The notes below the pieces were generated by a model. The model did not search any database, had not been told where the DNA came from, and was given only the letters and a program-made list of their open reading frames with translations. A stretch of DNA of 64,000 nucleotides, taken from positions 62,001 to 126,000 of the forward strand of contig CAXBPC010000010.1 of NCBI GenBank assembly GCA_963977525.1, given 5' to 3'. Below, piece by piece: positions 43,946 to 52,808 of the stretch. Position 1 is the first letter of the stretch. Each line of letters begins with the position of its first letter. A program made the position numbers and the translations under genes. The DNA is from Ancylomarina sp963977525 (lineage in GTDB: Bacteria > Bacteroidota > Bacteroidia > Bacteroidales > Marinifilaceae).

Positions 43946-46444
43946 ATGGACTCAAAATTTTCACCCCGTGTAAAAGATGTCCTCTCTTTTAGTAAAGATG
44001 AAGCTGAAAGATTAGGTAATAGTGCCATTGGTACTGAACATCTATTTTTAGGGATTCTGCGTGAAGGTGAAGGTGTTGCTATTAGCATTCTTAGTTCACT
44101 AGGAATCAACCTACTTGATATCAAACATGACTTAGAATTTAAACTTCAAAATACGACTTTGGATCGATTGGAGCAGGATGATATTCCTTTGCAAAAATCA
44201 GCTGAACGAGTTTTAAAGCTCATATATCTCGAAGCCAAAGCCTTAAAGAATCAAACAATTGATACAAGCCATCTATTATTAGCTATACTTAAGGATGAAA
44301 AATGTCTTGTTACCCGCTATCTAGATGCAAAAAATATAGATTATAACGCTGTGAAGAATAACTTAAACACAAACCTTCCTAAAGCGCAAGCTGATTTTCC
44401 TTCGGAAGAAAGAGAAGGTACTAGTGGAATGCATGGGAATAACCCAAAACCTGGAACAACTGGTAAATCAAGTACGCCAGTTCTCGATAATTTTGGTGTT
44501 GATATCACTCAAGCAGCTGAAGAAGGGACTCTCGATCCTATTGTAGGACGTGAGATTGAGATTGAGCGTTTGGCTCAAATTCTTAGTCGACGTAAGAAAA
44601 ACAACCCAATTTTAATTGGTGAACCTGGTGTAGGTAAATCTGCAATTGTTGAAGGTTTAGCTTTGAGAATTATTCAAAGAAAGGTTTCTCGAGTACTTTT
44701 TGACAAACGTGTTGTTACTCTAGATTTAGCTTCTATTGTTGCTGGTACTAAGTATCGCGGTCAGTTTGAAGAACGAATGAAAGCGATTCTAAACGAATTA
44801 GCAAAGACTACTGATATTATCCTCTTTATAGATGAGATACATACAATTGTGGGTGCTGGTGGTGCAACGGGCTCATTGGATGCGGCTAACATGCTAAAAC
44901 CAGCCTTAGCTCGTGGCGAAATCCAATGTATTGGAGCAACAACTCTTGATGAATATCGTCAGAACATTGAAAAAGATGGTGCCCTAGAGCGTCGTTTCCA
45001 GAAAATCCTTGTTGAACCAACATCAGTTGAAGAAACAATTTCCATCTTAAATAACATTAAGGAAAAATACGAGGATCATCACAATGTCTTCTATACACCT
45101 GAGGCAATTAATGCTTGTGTGAAATTAACGACTCGTTATATTAGTGATCGTCATCTACCTGATAAAGCTATTGATGCTCTTGATGAAGCAGGATCTCGCG
45201 TTCATATTTCTAATATTCTTGTCCCAAAAATCATTGAAGAACTTGAGGAGAATATTGAAGAAACGCGTCAGCACAAGATTAAATCAGTAAAGGCTCAAAA
45301 ATTTGAATTAGCTGCAAGTTTCCGTGATAAGGAAAAACAACTGATGGATGAGCTAGAAAATGAAAAAAATAAGTGGGAAAAAGATCTTAGCATGCAGAAA
45401 GAAGAGGTCTCAGAAGATAATATTGCAGAAGTTGTTGCCATGATGACTGGTGTGCCTGTTAGGCGTATTGCACAAGCCGAAGGAACTCGCCTGCTTCAAA
45501 TGAATAACGAACTCAGCAGTAGGGTTATTGGACAGGACGATGCTATTGCTAAAATTGTAAAAGCTATCCAAAGGAACCGTGCAGGATTGAAAGATCCAAG
45601 TAAACCAATTGGGTCATTCATATTCTTAGGCCCAACTGGTGTAGGGAAAACACAATTGGCTAAAGTTCTCTCAGAATATCTATTTGATAGCTCAGAGGCT
45701 TTAATTCGTATCGATATGAGTGAGTATATGGAGAAGTTTGCTGTATCTCGTTTAGTTGGAGCGCCTCCAGGATATGTAGGTTACGAAGAAGGCGGTCAAT
45801 TGACTGAAAAAGTTCGTCGTAAACCCTACTCTGTCATTCTTTTAGATGAGATTGAAAAAGCTCACCCTGATATATTCAATATCTTACTTCAATTACTTGA
45901 TGATGGACAATTAACAGATTCTTTAGGTCGTAAGGTTGACTTCAAAAACTGTATAGTTATAATGACATCAAATATTGGATCTCGTGAATTAAAAGATTTT
46001 GGTAAAGGAATAGGATTCCAAGCTAAGACTAGTGAAGATAGCGACTATTCAAATAACATTATTCAGAAAGCTCTTCGCAAGGCTTTTGCTCCCGAATTTA
46101 TCAATCGCGTGGATGATTTAATCATGTTTAACTCATTGAGTGAAGAGCATATTCATCAGATAATTGATATTGAATTAAAAGGTTTATATAGCCGTGTAGA
46201 AGATTTAGGATTTAAGATAAAAATCTCGACTGCAGCTAAAGATTATATTGCTAAAAAAGGCTATGATGTACAATTTGGTGCACGTCCTTTAAAGAGAGCT
46301 ATTCAAAAATATTTAGAAGATGAAATGGCTGAGGTTATAATAAAAGCTTCACTAACTGAAGGAGATACAATATCCGTCGGCTTGGACAAAAATAAAGGAA
46401 AAATAACCACTAAGATTCTCAAACAGAATAAAGAAGTAGAATAA
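43946..46444 (+). CDS. clpC: ATP-dependent Clp protease ATPase subunit ClpC
   Basis: 832 residues. The N-terminal Clp_N double repeat (SAIGTEHLFLGILREGEG, TIDTSHLLLAILKDEK) is followed by the D1 AAA domain (GEPGVGKS Walker A, ILFIDEIHT Walker B), a short middle domain with a UVR-like segment (IKSVKAQKFELAASFRDKEKQL), and the D2 domain (GPTGVGKTQLAK, VILLDEIEKAHP). The short middle domain identifies ClpC rather than ClpB. It unfolds proteins for ClpP in the cytosol. Ends in a strong terminator. Confidence 0.94.
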   Translation: MDSKFSPRVKDVLSFSKDEAERLGNSAIGTEHLFLGILREGEGVAISILSSLGINLLDIKHDLEFKLQNTTLDRLEQDDIPLQKSAERVLKLIYLEAKALKNQTIDTSHLLLAILKDEKCLVTRYLDAKNIDYNAVKNNLNTNLPKAQADFPSEEREGTSGMHGNNPKPGTTGKSSTPVLDNFGVDITQAAEEGTLDPIVGREIEIERLAQILSRRKKNNPILIGEPGVGKSAIVEGLALRIIQRKVSRVLFDKRVVTLDLASIVAGTKYRGQFEERMKAILNELAKTTDIILFIDEIHTIVGAGGATGSLDAANMLKPALARGEIQCIGATTLDEYRQNIEKDGALERRFQKILVEPTSVEETISILNNIKEKYEDHHNVFYTPEAINACVKLTTRYISDRHLPDKAIDALDEAGSRVHISNILVPKIIEELEENIEETRQHKIKSVKAQKFELAASFRDKEKQLMDELENEKNKWEKDLSMQKEEVSEDNIAEVVAMMTGVPVRRIAQAEGTRLLQMNNELSSRVIGQDDAIAKIVKAIQRNRAGLKDPSKPIGSFIFLGPTGVGKTQLAKVLSEYLFDSSEALIRIDMSEYMEKFAVSRLVGAPPGYVGYEEGGQLTEKVRRKPYSVILLDEIEKAHPDIFNILLQLLDDGQLTDSLGRKVDFKNCIVIMTSNIGSRELKDFGKGIGFQAKTSEDSDYSNNIIQKALRKAFAPEFINRVDDLIMFNSLSEEHIHQIIDIELKGLYSRVEDLGFKIKISTAAKDYIAKKGYDVQFGARPLKRAIQKYLEDEMAEVIIKASLTEGDTISVGLDKNKGKITTKILKQNKEVE

Positions 46445-46448
46445 TACT

Positions 46449-46480
46449 AAAAAATGCCAGCATAGCTGGCATTTTTTCTT
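46449..46480 (+). terminator. intrinsic terminator after clpC
   Basis: Stem AAAAAATGCCAGC / GCTGGCATTTTTT with an ATA loop. Confidence 0.9.
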
Positions 46481-46510
46481 TCATTTTATCCAACAATTCT
46501 TTATTCCTAT

Positions 46511-46541
46511 TTAGTTTAAATAACCAATATTATTATCTTTG
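46511..46541 (+). promoter_or_regulatory. probable tpx promoter
   Basis: TTAG (46511-46514), 19 bp, TATCTTTG (46534-46541). Perfect -7 box and spacing; the -33 box differs from TTTG at one place. 80 bp before the start. Confidence 0.5.
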
Positions 46542-46620
46542 ATATTCAATTGAGTTAATAAGGGAATTTATTATCCTTATTTCCGATTTAAACAATTATA
46601 AAATTTATAATACAAATCAA

Positions 46621-47136
46621 ATGAACAAAGACAACACAAAAGTAACGTTTGCTGGTGGCGCAATAACACTTGTAGGGACTGCAGTAAAAAAAGGTGATAA
46701 AGCAGAAAATTTCACGGCTCTTAATCAAGGCCTAGCTCCAGTTTCTTTATCTGATTTTGATGGGAAAGTGAAAATTCTTTCTATTTTCCCATCTGTTGAC
46801 ACTGGAGTTTGTTCTGCACAAGCACACCGTTTCAACAAAGAAGCTTCTAATTTGGGTGAGAATGTACAAATCATCACTCTTTCAAACGACCTTCCATTCG
46901 CTTTAGGACGTTTTTGTGGTGCTGAAGGGATTGAGAACTTAATTACTCTATCAGATCACAAAGAGATGGATTTTGGTTATAAATATGGTTTCGCTATCGA
47001 AGAATTGCGTCTATTGACTCGTGGTGTAATTGTAATCGATAAAGAAAATACAATTCAGCATGTTGAATATGTACCTGAAGTAACTGATGCTCCTAACTTT
47101 GATGCTGCAATTGAAGTTGCTAAAGCTTTAGTTTAA
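46621..47136 (+). CDS. tpx: thiol peroxidase (Tpx)
   Basis: 171 residues of the atypical 2-Cys peroxiredoxin Tpx family. The peroxidatic Cys64 is in SVDTGVCSAQAHRF and the resolving Cys99 in GRFCGAEGIENL, 35 residues apart as in Tpx. Reduces hydroperoxides with thioredoxin. The motif ELRLLTRGVIVIDKENTI is characteristic. Monocistronic between its own promoter and a terminator. Confidence 0.94.
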   Translation: MNKDNTKVTFAGGAITLVGTAVKKGDKAENFTALNQGLAPVSLSDFDGKVKILSIFPSVDTGVCSAQAHRFNKEASNLGENVQIITLSNDLPFALGRFCGAEGIENLITLSDHKEMDFGYKYGFAIEELRLLTRGVIVIDKENTIQHVEYVPEVTDAPNFDAAIEVAKALV

Positions 47137-47152
47137 TTCAGTTTAAATACTA

Positions 47153-47186
47153 AAAGAGGGCTAATCTTAATTGATTAGCCCTCTTT
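47153..47186. terminator. bidirectional terminator between tpx and phosphotransacylase
   Basis: 14-bp stem AAAGAGGGCTAATC / GATTAGCCCTCTTT (47153-47166 and 47173-47186) between convergent genes. Confidence 0.88.
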
Positions 47187-47213
47187 CTATATCTTATATC
47201 TTATAACTTGTAT

Positions 47214-48119
47214 TTATTTTGAAGCTACTAAAGCAGCCATTGCAATAGAATACAATTTAGTTTTCACACTGTCTCCACGTGATGAAAGAATAGCAGGAAC
47301 CTTCGCTCCCATTACCATTGCTCCTAATTCAGCTTTAGCTAACTTAGTATTAACCTTATAGAATACATTGCCACTTTCGATATTTGGGAATACCATACAG
47401 TCAGCATCACCAGCTACCATAGAATCCAATTTCTTAATCTCAGCTGATTCTTTATCGATAGCTACATCAATCGCTAAAGGTCCATCAACATAAGCACCTT
47501 TAATCTGACCACGATCAGCCATTTTAGAGATAATAGCCGCATCAACACAAGCATCCATCTTAGGAAGAACCTGCTCCGAAGCTGCAATTATAGCTACCTT
47601 TGGCTTTTCAATACCTAGCGATTGTGCAACTTTAATAACATAGTTCGTAATTGCAATCTTCTGATTCAAATCTGGCAAAGGAATAACAGCAACATCACTC
47701 ACAACCAAAAGTTTGTGGTAATTTGGGTTTTCCATTACAGTTACATGAGTTAAAACAGCCTTAGGAGGCATCAAACCTTTTTCTTTATTAAGAATGGCTT
47801 TCATGTACTTATCAGTACTTACAAGACCTTTCATAATCATATCACCTTCACCATTATTGATCAACTCAACAGCTTTCTGTGCAGCCTTTAATTCATTTGG
47901 CTCATGCACAATTGTAAAACGAGATATATCGAAGTTGTGCTCCTTACATGTCTTTTCGATTTCAGCTTGATCGCCAACTAAAGTTGCATCAACAATTCCT
48001 AATTCTACAGCATCATTAACAGCACCAATTGTATGAGAATCGTTTGCATATGCAGCTACTAATCTCTTTTTCTCGTTGCTTTTAAGCTTATCGATAACTT
48101 GATCTAAACGTGTAATCAT
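47214..48119 (-). CDS. ptb: phosphate acetyl/butyryltransferase
   Basis: 301 residues of the PTA_PTB family. Characteristic segments are VGDQAEIEKTC, GEGDMIMKGLVSTDKYMKAIL, LVVSDVAVIPLPDLNQKIAI and SGNVFYKVNTKLAKAELGAMVMGAKVPAILSSRGDSV. It converts acyl-CoA and phosphate to acyl phosphate and CoA, feeding an acyl kinase for ATP. The length (about 300) fits phosphate butyryltransferase better than the longer acetyl enzymes, but acyl specificity cannot be read directly. No kinase gene is adjacent in view. The pfl operon lies just upstream on the same strand. Confidence 0.85.
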   Translation of the reverse strand: MITRLDQVIDKLKSNEKKRLVAAYANDSHTIGAVNDAVELGIVDATLVGDQAEIEKTCKEHNFDISRFTIVHEPNELKAAQKAVELINNGEGDMIMKGLVSTDKYMKAILNKEKGLMPPKAVLTHVTVMENPNYHKLLVVSDVAVIPLPDLNQKIAITNYVIKVAQSLGIEKPKVAIIAASEQVLPKMDACVDAAIISKMADRGQIKGAYVDGPLAIDVAIDKESAEIKKLDSMVAGDADCMVFPNIESGNVFYKVNTKLAKAELGAMVMGAKVPAILSSRGDSVKTKLYSIAMAALVASK

Positions 48120-48205
48120 TTTGATATATTTTGTTGTTTGTATTTACTTATTCTTCCAAAGAACGTGATAATATGTAGCTATATCTAATTAGCTTTACTG
48201 TAAGG

Positions 48206-48240
48206 CAAAAATACAAAATAATGGAAGATTTGTATTCAAA
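48206..48240 (-). promoter_or_regulatory. possible promoter of phosphotransacylase gene
   Basis: On the minus strand TTTG (48237-48240), 23 bp, TATTTTTG (48206-48213). The spacer is 4 bp longer than the norm. Confidence 0.35.
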
Positions 48241-48359
48241 ATCAATCTAAATATTATCATTTAATACATAAGAGATGTTTTATCTTCTAAAATGTAAGTA
48301 ATCATCATGACTTTATTAGATAGATATAAACTTGAGTAGCGCGATATTCCATACTACAA

Positions 48360-48398
48360 TAAAAAAAAACAGCAACCAAATGAGGCTACTGCTTTTGA
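48360..48398 (-). terminator. terminator after the formate channel gene
   Basis: On the minus strand AAAAGCAGTAGCC pairs, with wobbles, with GGTTGCTGTTTT across a short loop, then a run of T. Confidence 0.7.
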
Positions 48399-48416
48399 AA
48401 CAATGCAAGCTTGATT

Positions 48417-49289
48417 TTATTTTTTATCGTAAGCATACCAGTATGCTGTTCCTACAAATAAAGCACCTCCAACTATATTACCTAGGGTAGCAGGAATTAG
48501 ATTTTTCACAATAAAATCCATCCAAGTAATATCGGCTCCATGGAAAATAGCAACCGGAATAAAGAACATATTAGCTACGCAGTGCTCAAAGCCCATCGCA
48601 ACAAAAGCCATTACAGGAAACCAAATGCCTAGAATCTTACCTGTTATATCTTTTGCAGCATAAGCTAGCCACATTGCTAATGCTACCATCCAGTTACATG
48701 CAATCCCTTTTAAAAAGGTCTTGTAAAAAGGATTTGAAGTTTTTGCAATAGCAATATTTATAGCAGAATCCATTGAAGGAGAATGCATAAGCACTTCAGT
48801 AAGATATACCAAAAAGTAAGCAACTATAAGTGAGCCCACAAAATTACCCAGATAAACAATTGTCCAGTTCTTTAAAGGAACTTTATAAGACATACGTTTT
48901 GATAATACTGAAGGTATAAAATAGGCTGTATTGCCTGTAAATAGCTCTGCACCAGCAACAGCACACAAAATTAGTCCTAATGGGAAAACTGCTCCAAAAA
49001 AGAATTTTTGCAAACCTGGGTTAGTCACTGCTAATCCAGGCATTGCACCTCCAATAACTAATGCCAAGAGGCTACCCATGGCTATATAACCACCAGCAAG
49101 AATGGCTAAAACGAACACTCTCTTAGATGCAGTATCTCGTTTTGCTTCTGCAGTATGGTTTACAACTTCAACGGTTTCTTTTGGTGAATTGAAGCCTACA
49201 TATTCGACTACAGGAATCGATTCTTTAGTTGCGGTAAATTCTTTACGTTCAACTGTATCAACAGCTTCTTCAAATGTATTAAAAGACAT
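48417..49289 (-). CDS. focA: formate/nitrite transporter family channel (FocA-like)
   Basis: 290 residues with six predicted helices. FNT motifs are visible: GGYIAMGSLLALVIGGAMPG, GLILCAVAGAELFTGNT, NFVGSLIVAYF, KGIACNWMVALAMWLA and GFEHCVANMFFIP. It is a pentameric inner-membrane channel for formate or a related monovalent acid. The N-terminal 65 residues are an unusually long polar extension. It is 34 bp downstream of pflA, so formate is the obvious substrate. Confidence 0.9.
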   Translation of the reverse strand: MSFNTFEEAVDTVERKEFTATKESIPVVEYVGFNSPKETVEVVNHTAEAKRDTASKRVFVLAILAGGYIAMGSLLALVIGGAMPGLAVTNPGLQKFFFGAVFPLGLILCAVAGAELFTGNTAYFIPSVLSKRMSYKVPLKNWTIVYLGNFVGSLIVAYFLVYLTEVLMHSPSMDSAINIAIAKTSNPFYKTFLKGIACNWMVALAMWLAYAAKDITGKILGIWFPVMAFVAMGFEHCVANMFFIPVAIFHGADITWMDFIVKNLIPATLGNIVGGALFVGTAYWYAYDKK

Positions 49290-49323
49290 GACTTAGATCT
49301 TTAATAAAGAGTAAAACTCTATT

Positions 49324-50049
49324 TTAATTAATAATTACTTCTTTAAAGTATTGACTGAAGATCTTTTCAGCACGAGTCAATTGCTCACAAGAGTTTTCAG
49401 GAACTCCTTCAAGTTCATATTTCATCCCCAAGTGCTCATATTTATGAACCCCTAGTTTATGGTATGGCTGAATCTCTAACTTCTCAATATTTGAATAGTC
49501 TTTGAAATACTGCCCCATTTCATGCATATAATCTTCCTGATCAGAATAACCCGGTACTAAAACATAGCGAAGCCATATTGGTGTATTTGTTTCTTTCAGA
49601 TACTTTGCAAACTTCAATGTCGTTTCGTTGGTTTTACCTGTAATGGTTTTATGCCAATCCGGATTGATATGTTTAATATCCAAAAGCACTAAATCTGTAT
49701 TTTTAAGCAGGTTTTTCACATCATCGTTAAATACATTGCCATTGGTATCAATACATGTATTAAAACCATCATCCTTTAACTCCTGAAAAAGAACAGACAA
49801 ATCTTTAGCTTGCCACAAAGGTTCTCCTCCTGAAAATGTCACGCCTCCTTTTTTACCGAAAAAAGGTCTTTGATTGCGAGCCTTACGCATAATTTCAGTG
49901 TTCGAAACTTCTGTCCCACCATCGAAAGTAATGGTATCAGGATTCGCGCAGTATAAACATTTAAATGCACAGCCTTGTAAAAAAACTACGAGCCTAATTC
50001 CTGGGCCATCGTAGGTTCCAAGTGATTCGAATGAATGAACGTTTAGCAT
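49324..50049 (-). CDS. pflA: pyruvate formate-lyase activating enzyme
   Basis: 241 residues. Radical SAM cluster motif Cys-x3-Cys-x2-Cys in GCAFKCLYCANPDT, GGVTFSGGEPLWQAKD, and LLDIKHINPDWHKTITGKTNETTLKFAKYL, all typical of PflA. It installs the glycyl radical on PflB in the cytosol with SAM and reduced flavodoxin or ferredoxin. It starts 98 bp after the pflB stop and 34 bp before focA. Length is normal. Confidence 0.95.
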   Translation of the reverse strand: MLNVHSFESLGTYDGPGIRLVVFLQGCAFKCLYCANPDTITFDGGTEVSNTEIMRKARNQRPFFGKKGGVTFSGGEPLWQAKDLSVLFQELKDDGFNTCIDTNGNVFNDDVKNLLKNTDLVLLDIKHINPDWHKTITGKTNETTLKFAKYLKETNTPIWLRYVLVPGYSDQEDYMHEMGQYFKDYSNIEKLEIQPYHKLGVHKYEHLGMKYELEGVPENSCEQLTRAEKIFSQYFKEVIIN

Positions 50050-50147
50050 TTGTATGTTTTGTTGATATATAAAACTTATCTTTTTATAAAAAGATTCCGG
50101 AACTCCAATGGAGTCCCGGAAGTATCTTATTTTCTGTATAAATGTTA

Positions 50148-52373
50148 TTACATTCTTTCGAAGAAAGAACGAGAAACAACCTCTAGCTGCTGCTCGCGAG
50201 TCAATCTTACGAAGTTTACTGCGTAACCTGATACACGGATAGTCAACTGTGGATACTCCTCAGGATGCTCCATTGCGTCCATAAGAAGCTCACGGTTCAA
50301 TACATTTACGTTCAAGTGGTGAGCACCTTTAATGAAATAAGCATCCATCATAGTTACTAAGTTCTCAGAACGAGATTCTGGAGTTGCACCTAATGATTTA
50401 GGAACAATTGAGAATGTATTAGAGATACCGTCCAATGAATCTTCGTAGTTAATTTTAGCTACAGAATTCAAAGAAGCAATAGCACCATTTGAATCTCGTC
50501 CGTGCATTGGATTTGCACCTGGAGCGAAAGGTACACCAGCTGCTCTACCATCAGGAGTCGCACCAGTCTTCAAACCATATACTACATTAGAAGTAATGGT
50601 TAGAATAGACATAGTAGCTTCAGCATTCTTATATGTTGGTAGATCTTTCAATAATCCGTTGAAGATATTTGGAATTTCAACAGCGAAACAGTCTACTGCA
50701 TCATCATCGTTACCATAGAATGGAAAATCGCCTTCAATATTGAAATCAGTTGTCAAACCTTCTTCGTTACGAACAGAAGTTACTTTAGCGTTCTTAATTG
50801 CAGACATAGAATCGGCAACAATAGAAAGACCAGCAATACCGTAAGCAAGGTTGATAGCAGGATTTGTATCAACTAGAGACATTTGAGCTTTCTCATAGTA
50901 GTACTTATCGTGCATGTAATGGATGATATTCATTGAATCGCTATAAACACGAGCCATTTCTTTCATCGCAATCATATAGTTGCTCATTACTTCGTCGTAG
51001 TTCAACTCGTCGCTTGACATAGCCGGAATACCTTCGATAAGTAATATACCTGTTTTCTCACAACGACCACCGTTCAATGCTAACAATAAAGTTTTAGCAA
51101 GGTTACAACGAGCACCAAAGAACTGAATTTGCTTTCCAATCTCTTGGTAAGAAACACAACAAGCAATACCATAGTCATCAGACTTGCGAGTATCACGCAT
51201 CAATTTGTCATTCTCATACTGGATAGAAGATGTATCAATAGAAACCTGCGCACAGAATTTCTTGAATCCTTCTGGTAATTCGTCTGACCAAAGAACAGTC
51301 ATGTTTGGCTCTGGAGAAGCTCCTAGAGTATAAAGTGTATTAAGGAAACGGAAAGAAGTCTTAGTTACCTTACTTCTTCCATCCATCGTTTTACCACCGA
51401 TTGACTCAGTTACCCAAGTTGGATCACCTGCAAAAATCTCATCGTAAGCATTCATACGAAGGTGACGAACCATACGTAGTTTCATTACGAATTGGTCAAG
51501 CATTTCCTGAGCAAATTCCTCAGTGATTTTACCTGCTTTAAGATCTTGATCGATATAAATATCAAGGAAAGTAGAAACATTACCCAATGACATAGCAGCA
51601 CCATCTTGCTCCTTAACAGCAGCTAGGTAACCCATATATACCCACTGAATAGCTTCTTGAGCTGTTTCAGCTGGACGATTTAATTCTAAACCGTACTTTT
51701 CTCCCAATTTCTTGATTTCTCCAAGAGCTTTGATTTGTTCCGCTACTTCTTCACGAAGGCGAATCAACTGGTCAGTCATGGTTCCAACTAAACCTTTGTA
51801 ATCTTCTTTTTTAGCTTCAATCAAACGATCGATACCGTAAAGTGCTACACGACGGTAATCACCAATGATACGACCACGAGCATAATTATCTGGAAGACCA
51901 GTAAGGAATCCTAAAGAACGAAATTTACGAATCTCGTCAGTATAAGCATCAAAAACACCATCGTTGTGAGTTTTTGCAAAGTTGCGAAAGATATCTTTCA
52001 CACGATCTGAAACCTCAAGACCCTGCTCAGTACATGCTTTCTCAACAACAGCAATACCACCGTATGGCTTCATTGCTCTACGAAGAAGTTCGTCAGCCTG
52101 TAGACCTACGATCAACTCCAATGATTTGTCGATATATCCTGCTCCGTGAGAAGCAATTGTTGATACAATTTCTGTATCTATTGAGCGAACACCATTATTT
52201 GCGCGCTCTTCTTTAACTGCATCTTTGCAGATATCCCATAATTTTGTTGTGCGTTCTGTTGCTCCATTTAAGAATGAAGCATCTCCATCGTAAGAAGTTA
52301 GGTTGTTATTAACGAAATCTCTTACGTTAATGTTTTTTTGCCACTCACCGGCCTTGAATTGCATTTTAGTCAT
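50148..52373 (-). CDS. pflB: formate C-acetyltransferase (pyruvate formate-lyase)
   Basis: 741 residues from ATG 52373 (MTKMQFKAGEWQKNINVRDFV). The frame is open 32 codons further, but that part is not PFL-like. The adjacent active-site cysteines are in IACCVSYQEIG and the glycyl radical site is RVSGYAVNF near the C terminus. It converts pyruvate and CoA to acetyl-CoA and formate without oxygen. First gene of pflB-pflA-focA. A 26-bp perfect palindrome lies 152 bp upstream of the start. Confidence 0.96.
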   Translation of the reverse strand: MTKMQFKAGEWQKNINVRDFVNNNLTSYDGDASFLNGATERTTKLWDICKDAVKEERANNGVRSIDTEIVSTIASHGAGYIDKSLELIVGLQADELLRRAMKPYGGIAVVEKACTEQGLEVSDRVKDIFRNFAKTHNDGVFDAYTDEIRKFRSLGFLTGLPDNYARGRIIGDYRRVALYGIDRLIEAKKEDYKGLVGTMTDQLIRLREEVAEQIKALGEIKKLGEKYGLELNRPAETAQEAIQWVYMGYLAAVKEQDGAAMSLGNVSTFLDIYIDQDLKAGKITEEFAQEMLDQFVMKLRMVRHLRMNAYDEIFAGDPTWVTESIGGKTMDGRSKVTKTSFRFLNTLYTLGASPEPNMTVLWSDELPEGFKKFCAQVSIDTSSIQYENDKLMRDTRKSDDYGIACCVSYQEIGKQIQFFGARCNLAKTLLLALNGGRCEKTGILLIEGIPAMSSDELNYDEVMSNYMIAMKEMARVYSDSMNIIHYMHDKYYYEKAQMSLVDTNPAINLAYGIAGLSIVADSMSAIKNAKVTSVRNEEGLTTDFNIEGDFPFYGNDDDAVDCFAVEIPNIFNGLLKDLPTYKNAEATMSILTITSNVVYGLKTGATPDGRAAGVPFAPGANPMHGRDSNGAIASLNSVAKINYEDSLDGISNTFSIVPKSLGATPESRSENLVTMMDAYFIKGAHHLNVNVLNRELLMDAMEHPEEYPQLTIRVSGYAVNFVRLTREQQLEVVSRSFFERM

Positions 52374-52808
52374 GCTAACTAGTTTTAATTCTTTTGGTTG
52401 TATAGATCGGATTTCTATATCAAGAAAATCCGGCAAAAACGACAAGGGAATATGAGCATTTCCTCTCATTTTTACGGCCGCAAAGTAAAGACTTTAATTA
52501 TTCATGTGCAAGCAATATTTAATTATTTTGCAATCTCGAGATTGCAAAATGATATGCAGTGTAATAATCAGGTAGTTATGCGTACACAAGTGATATGTAG
52601 AGGCGGTTTTAGTCCTATAAAGCTAATTATCATGCTATCAGACAGCTTTTAGAAAAGGATATATTCTTCCTAAAATACAATAAAAGATTTAAAAGTATTT
52701 TATAAAATGATCATTGTTATGAAAATAATAAATTGCAATTCAGAAATACTCTTTCAGGAAGTTTCAAATGGGATCTTACTGTTTAATAAGTAGTGTTCAG
52801 ATGCTTAC
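52374..52808. other. pfl upstream region
   Basis: 435 bp. It contains a near-consensus minus-strand -7 element TTACTTTG (52491-52498) and the palindrome described separately. ORFs crossing it look non-coding. Confidence 0.55.
52525..52550. promoter_or_regulatory. 26-bp perfect palindrome upstream of pflB
   Basis: Centred at 52537/52538, core TTGCAATCTCGAGATTGCAA, extended by ATT/AAT on the two sides. If the -7 element at 52491 is used, the centre lies about 50 bp upstream of the transcript start, which would suit an activator. A terminator is less likely because there is no loop or T run. Confidence 0.6.

Noticed and set aside
52398..52652. 84-codon plus-strand frame upstream of pflB
   Set aside because: It overlaps the pfl leader, the -7 element and the palindrome, and has no coding features.
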